NCBI GenBank assembly: GCA_964406005.1
Contig: CAYOPZ010000022.1
Coordinates: 1 to 45,344, forward strand
Source of the DNA: CAYOPZ01 sp964406005
GTDB lineage: Bacteria; Bacteroidota; Bacteroidia; Bacteroidales; SM23-62
Length of the DNA stretch: 45,344 nucleotides
Direction: 5' to 3'
This document shows positions 24,301 through 31,661 of the stretch, one piece after another. The notes below the pieces were generated by a model. It saw nothing but the letters and a program-made list of their open reading frames with translations, ran no database searches and had not been told where the DNA came from. Every line of letters begins with the position of its first letter. Positions within the stretch are counted from its first letter, which is position 1. The position numbers and the translations under genes are program-made.

Positions 24301-24449
24301 AAGACCTCCAGGTATGTCTGTACGATCTCGTGGTTAAGCTGCCTTTTGAGAAAGGATTCGACAACCAGTTTCCTGTCTTCCTTGCTGCTGCCGGGCCTTG
24401 CAATGATTGCGAAAAGCTGCATCAGCGCTTTGAGAATCTTTTCACTCAT
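21366..24449 (-). CDS. ABCG-like ABC transporter (ATPase-permease fusion) with long N-terminal regulatory region
   Basis: This 1027-residue protein has three parts. Residues 1-150 are helical and acidic and resemble a TerB-like domain; residues about 150-250 are strand-rich and may be FHA-like. Next comes an ABCG-type ATPase with Walker A GASGAGKST (about 290), Q-loop in IIGHVSQDDL, signature KKISGGQRKRLN, Walker B VLFLDEPTSGL and a VIHQPSSDI switch. A CHLC pair follows, then an ABC-2-type permease with about five membrane helices, an internal charged helical segment of roughly 150 residues, and a final helix. The substrate is unknown. It lies convergent to the siaB/siaC-like pair and upstream (117 bp) is the STAS gene on the same strand. 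The N-terminal domain assignments are tentative. Confidence 0.9.
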   Translation of the reverse strand: MSEKILKALMQLFAIIARPGSSKEDRKLVVESFLKRQLNHEIVQTYLEVFDEYYTLYQEKQKESTKRIRRISSSSVRVLKICTAINEELAQPQKIIVLIQLLEFVRSDSKEITDQEMEFINTVAETFNVPDDEYGEIRDYVLLTFKEVPESENIMLIDGNPDFSHDKTKHILVESIQGQIRVLHVPSARLYFIRYIGESEMYMNSQLIQEDKVYALTSGSSIKNQQIKPVYYGDIVSRFQLDKIGDRITFEVKDLVYRFKSGKVGLHKLSFTGESGRLIGIMGASGAGKSTLLNVLNGSAPPTEGEVLINGVNIFTEREKIEGIIGHVSQDDLLIEELTVYQNLYYNAKLCFDNYTEQQIVEAVNRTLENLGLFEIRDIQVGSPLNKKISGGQRKRLNIALELIREPSVLFLDEPTSGLSSRDSENIMDLLKELALKGALVFVVIHQPSSDIFKMFDNMVILDTGGWLIYDGDPIESIIYFKEKIHHANFNESECHLCGNVNPEQIFNIVESNVIDEYGKTTKIRKISPREWHGYYKEREAGNSKTGEQNTRIPKISFKTPGKFKQFLIFSKRDVLSKLSNTQYLVINFLEAPLLAFLLSIIIKYYNVNITNVYGYTLEGNDNLPVYIFMSVIVAIFMGLTVSAEEIIKDRKIKKRETFLNLNWSSYLMSKVVVLMCLSAIQALTFVIIGNTIIEIKGMYFQYWLVLFSAWVSSNVMGLVISDSFKTVVTIYILIPFLVIPQIILSGIIVKYEQINPRISSPTSIPWYGEIITARWAYEALATYQFINNKYQSQFYKYDKAMSEAVFKKDYWVVEMKNKVDNVERYRDDPAQSESVEMNLAILRNEIKKEMKNNELIPFTGMGDLTPEGLSTGVLDAVRDYLEKIRRYNIRLYNKASDERNQLVNEMQKTKESEAEFYRIKREYNNEALEDFAKNSNVMERIMQYKDQFYQKINPIYMDPPQKFIKAHFYAPRKQVFGRYYSTFSVNTVVIWVMTIILYLILYFRLLKKTLDFFEELSHRLKLSKGE

Positions 24450-24566
24450 GGTAGTGGTTTGGCATTAAAAAATAAAATCAAGCACCAATATAGTGAAAAT
24501 CAGCCTTTCATTACAGACAGGCAGGCAGGAAAATAACAGGTATGTTTCATTATGTAAAAGAAGCTG

Positions 24567-24902
24567 CTAGAAACTTTTGATACAATCCTCCAGTGTATTG
24601 TATATCTCAAATACATTATGAAGCTGCAACAATTTGAATAACTCCATGACCTCGGGATTGATGCTGCAGATCTTGAAGAACCCGTAATTGTTATTGGCGG
24701 TTTTCATGATGGAAAGAAAAACCCCGAATCCTGTACTGTCTATGAAATCAATGTTTTCAAGATTCAGAATCAGTTTGGTATTGGGTTTGGCAAAGTATCC
24801 CTTCAACTGTTCCTTAACAGGTTCGGAGATCAATGCATTAAAACGGGTTACGTTGTTAAATCTCACAACGAGAATGCCTTTGATTGTTTCAGTACTTAAC
24901 AT
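24567..24902 (-). CDS. STAS domain protein, anti-sigma factor antagonist type
   Basis: The 111-residue protein is a lone STAS domain: GILVVRFNNVTRFNALISEP, the KLILNLENIDFIDSTGFGVF core with a DSTG loop at the usual phospho-acceptor site, and a C-terminal VMELFKLLQLHNVFEIY helix. It resembles anti-anti-sigma factors that are switched by phosphorylation. It lies 21 bp after the Hpt gene and 117 bp before the ABC transporter on the same strand. A partner GHKL kinase could be the SiaB-like protein across the convergent junction, but this is a guess. Confidence 0.9.
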   Translation of the reverse strand: MLSTETIKGILVVRFNNVTRFNALISEPVKEQLKGYFAKPNTKLILNLENIDFIDSTGFGVFLSIMKTANNNYGFFKICSINPEVMELFKLLQLHNVFEIYNTLEDCIKSF

Positions 24903-24923
24903 GTGCTCCTTTGTTTAAGATAT

Positions 24924-25265
24924 CTAGCGTGTTGACATATATGCTTCCAGTTCTGTAATGGCTTCCCGGGATGATCTGTCAAAATATTCTATGTACCCGG
25001 CGAACGTATCTGTTTTTTTTTCCTTTTTTGCCAGTATTTCCAGTTCCTTGAGTTTTTCCACAAGGCCGGTCATTCCCATTATGGCTACCGAGGATTTGGC
25101 CTTATGCGCAAGTCTACTTAATTCCTGCCAGTTTTTCTGTTCGAGATATTGAAACATCAAATCACTGAGCTCTTTTACTTGTGTTGAAAAGATGGTGATC
25201 ATTTCGGAAATCAAACCCGGGTCACCTTCTGTCATATTCTCCAGATAAGTAAGGTCTGTTTCCAT
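24924..25265 (-). CDS. Hpt (histidine phosphotransfer) domain protein
   Basis: The 113-residue protein is a single Hpt domain: DLTYLENMTEGDPGLISEMI at the start, and the phospho-acceptor His54 in LSRLAHKAKSSVAIMGM. A final helical pair completes the four-helix bundle. Hpt proteins relay phosphate between response-regulator receivers. No histidine kinase or receiver protein lies in the window, so its partners are elsewhere. It heads the Hpt-STAS-ABC run on the minus strand and is divergent from the TPR gene. Confidence 0.92.
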   Translation of the reverse strand: METDLTYLENMTEGDPGLISEMITIFSTQVKELSDLMFQYLEQKNWQELSRLAHKAKSSVAIMGMTGLVEKLKELEILAKKEKKTDTFAGYIEYFDRSSREAITELEAYMSTR

Positions 25266-25380
25266 AGATAATTGATATTCAGTTTTATAATTTTGTGATT
25301 GTTATGATTTGTTACAGTATTTTCAAATAAAAATACTTAAATTTTTTATTTTTAATAAAAATTCAGGCCTGGCCCCAACT

Positions 25381-25388
25381 TAAATTTG
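25381..25388 (+). promoter_or_regulatory. Candidate -7 element for the TPR/PorE-like operon
   Basis: TAAATTTG fits TAnnTTTG and lies 43 bp before the ATG at 25432. A second match, TAATTTTG, occurs at 25288-25295. Confidence 0.35.
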
Positions 25389-25431
25389 TGAATTGCGTAT
25401 ATTTCAAAGTGAATTAACCGTGCACCGGATT

Positions 25432-26490
25432 ATGATGAATTCAAGATTCTGCCCTGTTTTATACCTGTCTTTTCTTTTACTTTTCGCATTTATATCCGTG
25501 GGTTCCGCCCAGCAGGTCAGCCTGAAGAACAGGAAGAATGCCAGTATTGCCTATAATGACGGCATACAGAGCATTCAGGAAGAAAATTACTGGGTTGCAC
25601 TGGAGTATTTATCGGCGGCCCTGGATTATAATCCCCTGTTTGACCTGGCATACCTGACCAGGGGGAAGGTCAACCTTCAGTTGAACAATATCCAGGAAGC
25701 CATACAGGATTTCACCATGGCCATTGAGATCAACAGCAACCTGGGCGAGGCCTATTTTTACAGGGGATATGCCGCAATTGATACAAGTGCCGGAGAACAG
25801 GTGAGTTCCGATCTGAGTGCTGCCCTGATGAAAGGATTCACCGAACCGGAGGTATACTATTACAGGGGTTTGGTCAAGTTATTACAGGATGACTATACGG
25901 GAGCCATCCTTGATTTTACAGAGGCCGTTAATAAGAAGCAGAACTATGCCGTATGCTACCATGACCGTGGCACAGCCAAGAGATTGATGGGGGATTACCA
26001 GGGCGCCATATATGACTATCGTCAGGCTGTGAATTACCAGCCGGATTTTCCACAGGCATATGACAACATGGGAAGTGTGAAGATCCGTCTTGGGGATTTC
26101 CAGGGTGCCATCGATGACTATTCTGTTGCAATTTCGCTGGATACATCCTATTATCTGGCCTATAACAACAGGGGCACTGCGAAATACCAGATGGGAGATT
26201 ATGAGGGCGCACTGGAAGATTTCGAAAAAGTAATTCTGCTGAAGGAGGATTATCCTCAGGCCTATAACAATAAGGGAAATACATTGGCCAAGATGAACAG
26301 GATTGAGGATGCCAGGGAGTGCTTTGACAAAGCGGTGGAATTAAACGAAACCTATGGAACGGCTTATCTGAACAGGGGGTTCGTCAGGGAACTGCTGGGA
26401 GATCTGGATGGGGCCTGTACGGACTGGACCAGGGCACATGAACTGGGTATTGAAGAAGCAACGGAAGCATTGACCGAGTGTGAGCAATGA
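25432..26490 (+). CDS. Secreted tetratricopeptide repeat protein
   Basis: The 352-residue protein has a signal peptide (about 1-25, ending VGSAQQ) and about nine consecutive TPR units. Several follow a near-identical pattern such as AYNNRGTAKYQMGDYEGALEDFEKV. The TPRs start around residue 35 and run to the end. TPR arrays bind other proteins; this one should act in the periplasm. The frame is open from a TTG at 25393, but the ATG at 25432 gives a proper signal peptide. It lies 16 bp upstream of the PorE-like gene, and the pair is probably co-transcribed. Confidence 0.88.
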   Translation: MMNSRFCPVLYLSFLLLFAFISVGSAQQVSLKNRKNASIAYNDGIQSIQEENYWVALEYLSAALDYNPLFDLAYLTRGKVNLQLNNIQEAIQDFTMAIEINSNLGEAYFYRGYAAIDTSAGEQVSSDLSAALMKGFTEPEVYYYRGLVKLLQDDYTGAILDFTEAVNKKQNYAVCYHDRGTAKRLMGDYQGAIYDYRQAVNYQPDFPQAYDNMGSVKIRLGDFQGAIDDYSVAISLDTSYYLAYNNRGTAKYQMGDYEGALEDFEKVILLKEDYPQAYNNKGNTLAKMNRIEDARECFDKAVELNETYGTAYLNRGFVRELLGDLDGACTDWTRAHELGIEEATEALTECEQ

Positions 26491-26506
26491 CAAAACATAG
26501 AGGACA

Positions 26507-28579
26507 ATGATGCATTACAGGTTGACATTATTAATAGGATTCTCATTTCTCCTGACATTGTCGTCTTTCTCCCAGATGAATGTAAAGATCAGAAAAAGCG
26601 AATTCAAGACCGACAGGGACCTCGGCTTTGATCCGGCCTGGAAGAATATAAAGCAGGGAGACAAGTTGTTCAGGGCGGGGAAGGGAACCTACAGGGAAGC
26701 CAGGGAACACTATCTGCTTGCAAACAATTACAACCCTGACAATGCGGAACTCAATTACAAGATCGGTGTCTGTTACCTGTTCTCTGACGATAAGTTCGAA
26801 TCACAGTCCTACCTTGAGAAGGCATTTGTTTTAAAAGAGGATGTGGCTGAGGATATAAGATACATGCTGGGCAAATCCTACCATCTGACCCTGGAATTTG
26901 ACAATGCCATCCAGCAGTACCAGGAATATCTTGAAAACCTGGAGCCCAAACAACTGGCCCTGGTAAGAAGTACGGTTACAAAACTGATCCAGGAGTGCAG
27001 GAACGGCAAAGAACTGGTTGCAAATCCGGAAAGGGTGATCATAAATAACATGGGTGAGCAGATCAATTCCACCGGGGATGATTACAATTCCCTGTTCGCA
27101 CCCGGCGATTCGGCGGTTTACTTCACCAGTCGCAGGAAGCATGATAAAAAGGCCAAACGAAGCCCCATTGACAACAAATATTATGAAGAAATCTATACGG
27201 CATCCCGGGACGGAGAGGACTGGAGTAAGGCCAGGCTCATGGGCAAACCTGTAAATACCAGGAATCACAACACTGCAGCCGTAGGTTTGTCGGAAGATGG
27301 ATCCCTTCTTTACATTTACCAGGGACAGAAGGCCGGAGGTGCAATATATCAGAGCAAATGGAAGGGGGACAAGTGGTCGTCTCCCGGAAACATCAGCTCG
27401 AAATTCAAATCCAAATGGAGAGAAACATCGGTGAGCATCAGTCCCGACGGAAAATCATTCTATTTTATTTCCGACAATGAAAAGGAAACCATCGGGGGAA
27501 AGGATATTTTTGTTTCCAGAATGGGTACCACGGGCAGATGGGAGGACCCTGAAAACATGGGAAATGACCTGAACACGCCTTATGACGAGGAAGCCGTCTT
27601 CATTTCTCCTGACGGGAATACACTTTATTTTTCATCGAAGGGGCACAATACGATGGGGGGATTTGATGTATTCCGGTCTGACCGGAACGATCTTGGAGAA
27701 TGGAGCCCCCCGGTAAACCTCGGTTACCCGGTAAACTCACCGGATGATGATGTTTTTTACAAGGTTACCTCCGGATCCAGGTATGCATATTACTCGGCCA
27801 ACCGAATGGGGGGATTCGGAGGCAGGGATATTTACAGGATACTGTACCTTGGCGAGGAAAAGGAAATGATAATGAGTACGGAAGATGTTTTGATCGCCGG
27901 TATCCCGGAGGAGAAAAAAAACGGTTTTTACAGACCCCCGGTGGCCGTGGATATCGATACCTCCTACCTGTTGACCGGTAAGGTTTATGACGGCAGTACA
28001 AGCGAAGGTATCCTGGCCAAGCTTGACTTTATAGATGTGGATGCCAGCAGGGTTGTGGCTACATCCATATCGAATGATTCCGGTTATTACAAGGCCAGTT
28101 TGCCTGAGGGGAAGGCATATGGCGTGGAGATTGTAGCCCAGGACTATCTTTTTTTCCTTGATTTTGTCGATATCTCCGCGGAAGATCCCGACGATGAGAT
28201 CATAAGGGACTTCCCTCTTGAAAAGGTAGAGGTAGGGGCGACCGTAGTGCTTGAGAATATTTTCTTCGAAACCGGCAAGGCAACACTGAAACCTGAATCT
28301 TATCCGCAACTGGAGCAGGTGGTGAAGTTTATGGACAGCAATCCGACCCTCCGGATGGAAATATCCGGGCATACGGACAATACGGGCTCGCTGAGGGTAA
28401 ATACCCGCCTGTCGCAGCAAAGGGCGGAATCGGTTGTCGAATATCTTGTTGAACACGGCATAGATGCGGACCGCCTGGATGCAATGGGCTATGCGTTTTC
28501 ACAGCCCATAGCCCCGAATGATACCCCTGAAGGCCGTGCCAGGAACAGAAGAGTGGAGTTTAAGATACTCAGTAAATAA
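26507..28579 (+). CDS. OmpA family protein with TPR, PD40 propeller and CRD domains (PorE-like)
   Basis: The 690-residue protein begins with a signal peptide (MMHYRLTLLIGFSFLL onward). A TPR segment follows (about 45-150), then a PD40/WD40-like propeller (about 190-450) with repeated VSISPDGKSFYFIS and VFISPDGNTLYFSS blades. A carboxypeptidase-regulatory-like fold comes next (about 490-570). It ends in an OmpA peptidoglycan-binding domain with NIFFETGKATLKPES, ISGHTDNTGS and LSQQRAESVVEYL. This is the domain order of PorE, a type IX secretion component in Porphyromonas gingivalis, but the architecture is shared by several Bacteroidota paralogues. No lipoprotein cysteine is seen after the signal peptide, unlike PorE. 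It probably tethers an envelope complex to peptidoglycan. Confidence 0.9.
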   Translation: MMHYRLTLLIGFSFLLTLSSFSQMNVKIRKSEFKTDRDLGFDPAWKNIKQGDKLFRAGKGTYREAREHYLLANNYNPDNAELNYKIGVCYLFSDDKFESQSYLEKAFVLKEDVAEDIRYMLGKSYHLTLEFDNAIQQYQEYLENLEPKQLALVRSTVTKLIQECRNGKELVANPERVIINNMGEQINSTGDDYNSLFAPGDSAVYFTSRRKHDKKAKRSPIDNKYYEEIYTASRDGEDWSKARLMGKPVNTRNHNTAAVGLSEDGSLLYIYQGQKAGGAIYQSKWKGDKWSSPGNISSKFKSKWRETSVSISPDGKSFYFISDNEKETIGGKDIFVSRMGTTGRWEDPENMGNDLNTPYDEEAVFISPDGNTLYFSSKGHNTMGGFDVFRSDRNDLGEWSPPVNLGYPVNSPDDDVFYKVTSGSRYAYYSANRMGGFGGRDIYRILYLGEEKEMIMSTEDVLIAGIPEEKKNGFYRPPVAVDIDTSYLLTGKVYDGSTSEGILAKLDFIDVDASRVVATSISNDSGYYKASLPEGKAYGVEIVAQDYLFFLDFVDISAEDPDDEIIRDFPLEKVEVGATVVLENIFFETGKATLKPESYPQLEQVVKFMDSNPTLRMEISGHTDNTGSLRVNTRLSQQRAESVVEYLVEHGIDADRLDAMGYAFSQPIAPNDTPEGRARNRRVEFKILSK

Positions 28580-28604
28580 TATTCCGCCTGGCATAATTTT
28601 TTGT

Positions 28605-28612
28605 TATTTTTG
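28605..28612 (+). promoter_or_regulatory. -7 promoter element directly ahead of gcvT
   Basis: TATTTTTG matches TAnnTTTG and ends 5 bp before the gcvT ATG (28618). If functional, transcription would start at or next to the start codon, giving a leaderless or near-leaderless mRNA. Confidence 0.35.
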
Positions 28613-28617
28613 GGCCC

Positions 28618-29721
28618 ATGAACAACACTGCCCTGACTCAATTACACAGGGAAATGGGTGCCAGGATCGTTTCCTTTGCCGGGTTTCATATGCCCCTTGA
28701 ATATTCAGGTGTGAAGGATGAACACCTGACGGTCAGAAATGCTGTAGGTGTTTTTGATGTTTCCCATATGGGAGAATTCTGGGTGAAGGGTACGGAGGCT
28801 GCCGGCTTTGTACAGCATGTTACATCCAATGACATACACCTGCTTGAAAGGGGAAAAGTACAATACTCCTGTCTGACCAATGATAATGGTGGCATCGTCG
28901 ACGATTTGCTGATTTATATGTTTGATGAGGAAAAATATCTGATGGTGGTGAATGCCGCCAATACGGGGAAAGACTGGGATTGGCTGGAAGTTAAGAACAA
29001 GAACGGACCCATTCTTGAGAATGCTTCCAACCACATCTCTCAGCTCGCAGTTCAGGGTCCCCGGGCCACTGGAACCCTTCAAAAGCTCTGTTCAAAGGAC
29101 CTTTCTCAAATGAGGCATTTCAGCTTTGATGTGATGGACCTGGCCGGGGTGGGAGAGGTGATCATTTCTGCCACAGGCTATACCGGGGCAGGGGGATTTG
29201 AATTGTATTTTAAAAACGATAACGCGGAAAAGATATGGAATGCCGTACTGGAGGCAGGGAAAGAATTCGGCATCAAACCCGTCGGACTGGCCGCGAGGGA
29301 CACTTTAAGGCTTGAAATGGGATTCTGTCTTTACGGGAACGACATTAACGAAACCACTACGCCCATTGAGGCAGGTCTGGGCTGGATCACCAGGTTTGTC
29401 GATAACAATCCGTTTGTCGGCAGGGAGCTGCTTGAAAAACAGGTCAGAGACGGGATTCAGCGGAAACTTGTCGGCTTTATCATGCTTGAAAAAGGAATCC
29501 CCAGGCAGCATTACAGGATACTGAATCCGGCGGGCGACCAGGTAGGGGAAGTCACCTCGGGCACCATGTCTCCCTCCATGAATGCGGGAATAGGGCTGGG
29601 ATATGTTCGTCCTGAATTTACGGAGCCTGGAACCGGATTGCGGATAGAGATCAGGGCAAGGCAGTTGCGGGCTGAAGTTGTCGGACTGCCCATTTATAAA
29701 AAGAATTCGGACCAATCATAA
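28618..29721 (+). CDS. gcvT: Glycine cleavage system aminomethyltransferase (T protein)
   Basis: The 367-residue protein has the GcvT order: an N-terminal FAGFHMPLEYSGVKDEHLTVR block (about 20-40), VFDVSHMGEF, QYSCLTNDNGGIVDDLLIY with the catalytic Asp region, ATGYTGAGGFELYF, and the C-terminal barrel with GEVTSGTMSPSM and GLGYVRPE. It transfers the methylene group from the H-protein-bound aminomethyl to tetrahydrofolate. The other glycine-cleavage genes (gcvH, gcvP) are not in the window. The ATG is preceded at once by a -7-like box. comB follows 7 bp downstream. Confidence 0.96.
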   Translation: MNNTALTQLHREMGARIVSFAGFHMPLEYSGVKDEHLTVRNAVGVFDVSHMGEFWVKGTEAAGFVQHVTSNDIHLLERGKVQYSCLTNDNGGIVDDLLIYMFDEEKYLMVVNAANTGKDWDWLEVKNKNGPILENASNHISQLAVQGPRATGTLQKLCSKDLSQMRHFSFDVMDLAGVGEVIISATGYTGAGGFELYFKNDNAEKIWNAVLEAGKEFGIKPVGLAARDTLRLEMGFCLYGNDINETTTPIEAGLGWITRFVDNNPFVGRELLEKQVRDGIQRKLVGFIMLEKGIPRQHYRILNPAGDQVGEVTSGTMSPSMNAGIGLGYVRPEFTEPGTGLRIEIRARQLRAEVVGLPIYKKNSDQS

Positions 29722-29728
29722 TCCTGCC

Positions 29729-30466
29729 ATGGCAAAGCGAAAGTACAGGATCGAGGTGGTTTTTTCACCGGCTTTGTTCGCCGGATTCCGGAATCCGGAT
29801 GCCATTGCAGTCATCATTGATATTCTGCGCGCTACTTCGGCCATTGTGACGGCATTTGAGAACGGTGCGGAAAGGATCATTCCTGTCGAGACCCTTGAAG
29901 AAGCCAGGGAATACAAGAAACAGGGTTACATTGTGGCTGCCGAAAGGGACGGTCTCGTGCAGGATTTTGCCGATTTCGGCAATTCGCCCTTTAATTTTAA
30001 CCCTGAAAGGGTGAGGGGAAAACATATTGTTTATTCCACAACGAACGGCACACAGGCCATCCATGTGGCCAGTGAATGCCGGAAGGTACTCATTGGTGCC
30101 TACCTGAACTTTACGTCCCTGACGAATTACCTTATCGATCAGGGCAGGGATGTGATCCTGCTCTGCGCCGGCTGGAAGACAAAGTTCAATCTTGAAGACA
30201 GCCTTTTTGCAGGGGCCATGGCCGAAAAACTTATCAAATCCGGGAAGTATAAAACGATATGTGATTCGACGCTTGCATCTGTCCATCTGTATGAACGTGC
30301 CAGCAAGAACATTATGGCATATATAAACAAGGTGGCCCAGCGGCACAGGCTGAGAAAAAACAAGCTGGATGACGTGATCGAATACTGCCACACCTTTGAT
30401 GTCACCCGGGTCATCCCTGGCCTGAAGGAGAATTATCTTGAGGCATTCCGGGGGCCATCAGGTTAG
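29729..30466 (+). CDS. comB: 2-phosphosulfolactate phosphatase family protein
   Basis: The 245-residue protein matches the ComB family: AIVIDILRATSAIVTAFENGA (about 27-47), the FNFNPERVRGKHIVYSTTNGTQA block, LLCAGWKTKFNLEDSLFAGAM, and a final cluster around DVTRVIPGL. ComB removes phosphate from 2-phosphosulfolactate in coenzyme M synthesis. The family is common in bacteria that do not make coenzyme M, where its substrate is unproven. The frame is open from 29678 within gcvT, but the ATG at 29729 (MAKRKYRIEVVFS) fits the family and leaves a 7-bp gap. Confidence 0.9.
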   Translation: MAKRKYRIEVVFSPALFAGFRNPDAIAVIIDILRATSAIVTAFENGAERIIPVETLEEAREYKKQGYIVAAERDGLVQDFADFGNSPFNFNPERVRGKHIVYSTTNGTQAIHVASECRKVLIGAYLNFTSLTNYLIDQGRDVILLCAGWKTKFNLEDSLFAGAMAEKLIKSGKYKTICDSTLASVHLYERASKNIMAYINKVAQRHRLRKNKLDDVIEYCHTFDVTRVIPGLKENYLEAFRGPSG

Positions 30467-30574
30467 ATATAAAAACATATTAACAACTTGGTTTTATATG
30501 GCAGATTTTTTATGAAATTTACGGGTACGGCAGAACAACCTGACGATGAATGTAATTGTCTAAAAACGAGGATT

Positions 30575-31651
30575 ATGAAGAAACACAATTTTTATGCGGG
30601 CCCTTCGATACTCCCGCAGTATACCGTTGAAAATACCGCAAAGGGGATTCTCGACCTGGATGGCACAGGATTATCGGTGATGGAAATCTCCCACAGGAGC
30701 AAGGAGTTTACTGCCATCATCCGGGAATCACAATCTCTCGTCAGGGAACTGCTTGATGTTCCCGACGGTCATCATGTGATTTTCCTGGGAGGAGGAGCCA
30801 GCCTGCAGTTCTGCATGGTCCCCTACAACCTTCTGCAAAGGAAAGCCGCCTATCTGAATACCGGATCCTGGGCATCCAAGGCCATGAAAGAAGCCGGATT
30901 TTTCGGAGAAATGGTTGAGGTTGCCTCGTCAAAAGACAGGAATTTTACCTATATTCCAAAAGATTACACCGTTCCCCGGGATGTCGATTATTTTCACATT
31001 ACCACGAATAATACGATTTACGGAACAGAAATAAAATCCGACCCGGAGGTGGATGTAACACTCGTTGCAGACATGTCGTCGGACATTTTCAGCCGTCCCG
31101 TCGATGTGTCGAAATACGGGCTGATTTACGGGGGGGCGCAGAAGAACCTGGGGCCTGCGGGCCTGACCTTTATCATCGTCAGCGAGCACATACTCGGCAG
31201 GGTGGACAGAAAGATACCGACAATGCTTGATTACAGAACACATATCGAAAAGGAATCGTTGTTCAACACACCTCCGGTATTAAACATTTTCTCTGCCCTG
31301 CAAACATTGAAATGGCTGAAGGACAGGGGCGGGATGTCTGCCATGCAGCGGATCAATGAAGAGAAGGCGGGAATGCTGTACGATGAAATCGAACGAAACA
31401 GGCTTTTCCGCTGCACGGTAGATGATGCAGGGGACAGGTCAATGATGAATATCTGTTTTGTAATGACAGAGGAGTACAGGGAACTCGAGCCGGATTTTCT
31501 TGAATTTGCCGAGGGCAGGGGCATGGTAGGCATAAAAGGACACCGATCGGTAGGAGGATTCCGGGCTTCAACCTATAATGCCCTGCCCAGGGAAAGTGTC
31601 GAGGCACTGGTAGAAACAATGAAAGTATTTGAAACAAAAAGCATTCACTAA
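30575..31651 (+). CDS. serC: Phosphoserine aminotransferase
   Basis: The 358-residue class V PLP aminotransferase starts KKHNFYAGPSILP, as SerC does. It has ISHRSKEF, FLGGGASLQF, NTGSWASKAMKEA, and the PLP-binding Lys (about 190) in YGGAQKNLGPAGLT, and ends with IKGHRSVGGFRASTYNA. It converts 3-phosphohydroxypyruvate to phosphoserine. A TTG-started frame from 30488 adds 29 residues without family resemblance, so I chose the ATG at 30575. serA follows 10 bp downstream. Confidence 0.96.
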   Translation: MKKHNFYAGPSILPQYTVENTAKGILDLDGTGLSVMEISHRSKEFTAIIRESQSLVRELLDVPDGHHVIFLGGGASLQFCMVPYNLLQRKAAYLNTGSWASKAMKEAGFFGEMVEVASSKDRNFTYIPKDYTVPRDVDYFHITTNNTIYGTEIKSDPEVDVTLVADMSSDIFSRPVDVSKYGLIYGGAQKNLGPAGLTFIIVSEHILGRVDRKIPTMLDYRTHIEKESLFNTPPVLNIFSALQTLKWLKDRGGMSAMQRINEEKAGMLYDEIERNRLFRCTVDDAGDRSMMNICFVMTEEYRELEPDFLEFAEGRGMVGIKGHRSVGGFRASTYNALPRESVEALVETMKVFETKSIH

Positions 31652-31661
31652 AAAAATCAAG

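Noticed and set aside
27737..28456. 239-residue antisense frame in the PorE-like gene
   Set aside because: It lies opposite the well-recognised propeller, CRD and OmpA domains and shows no domain of its own.
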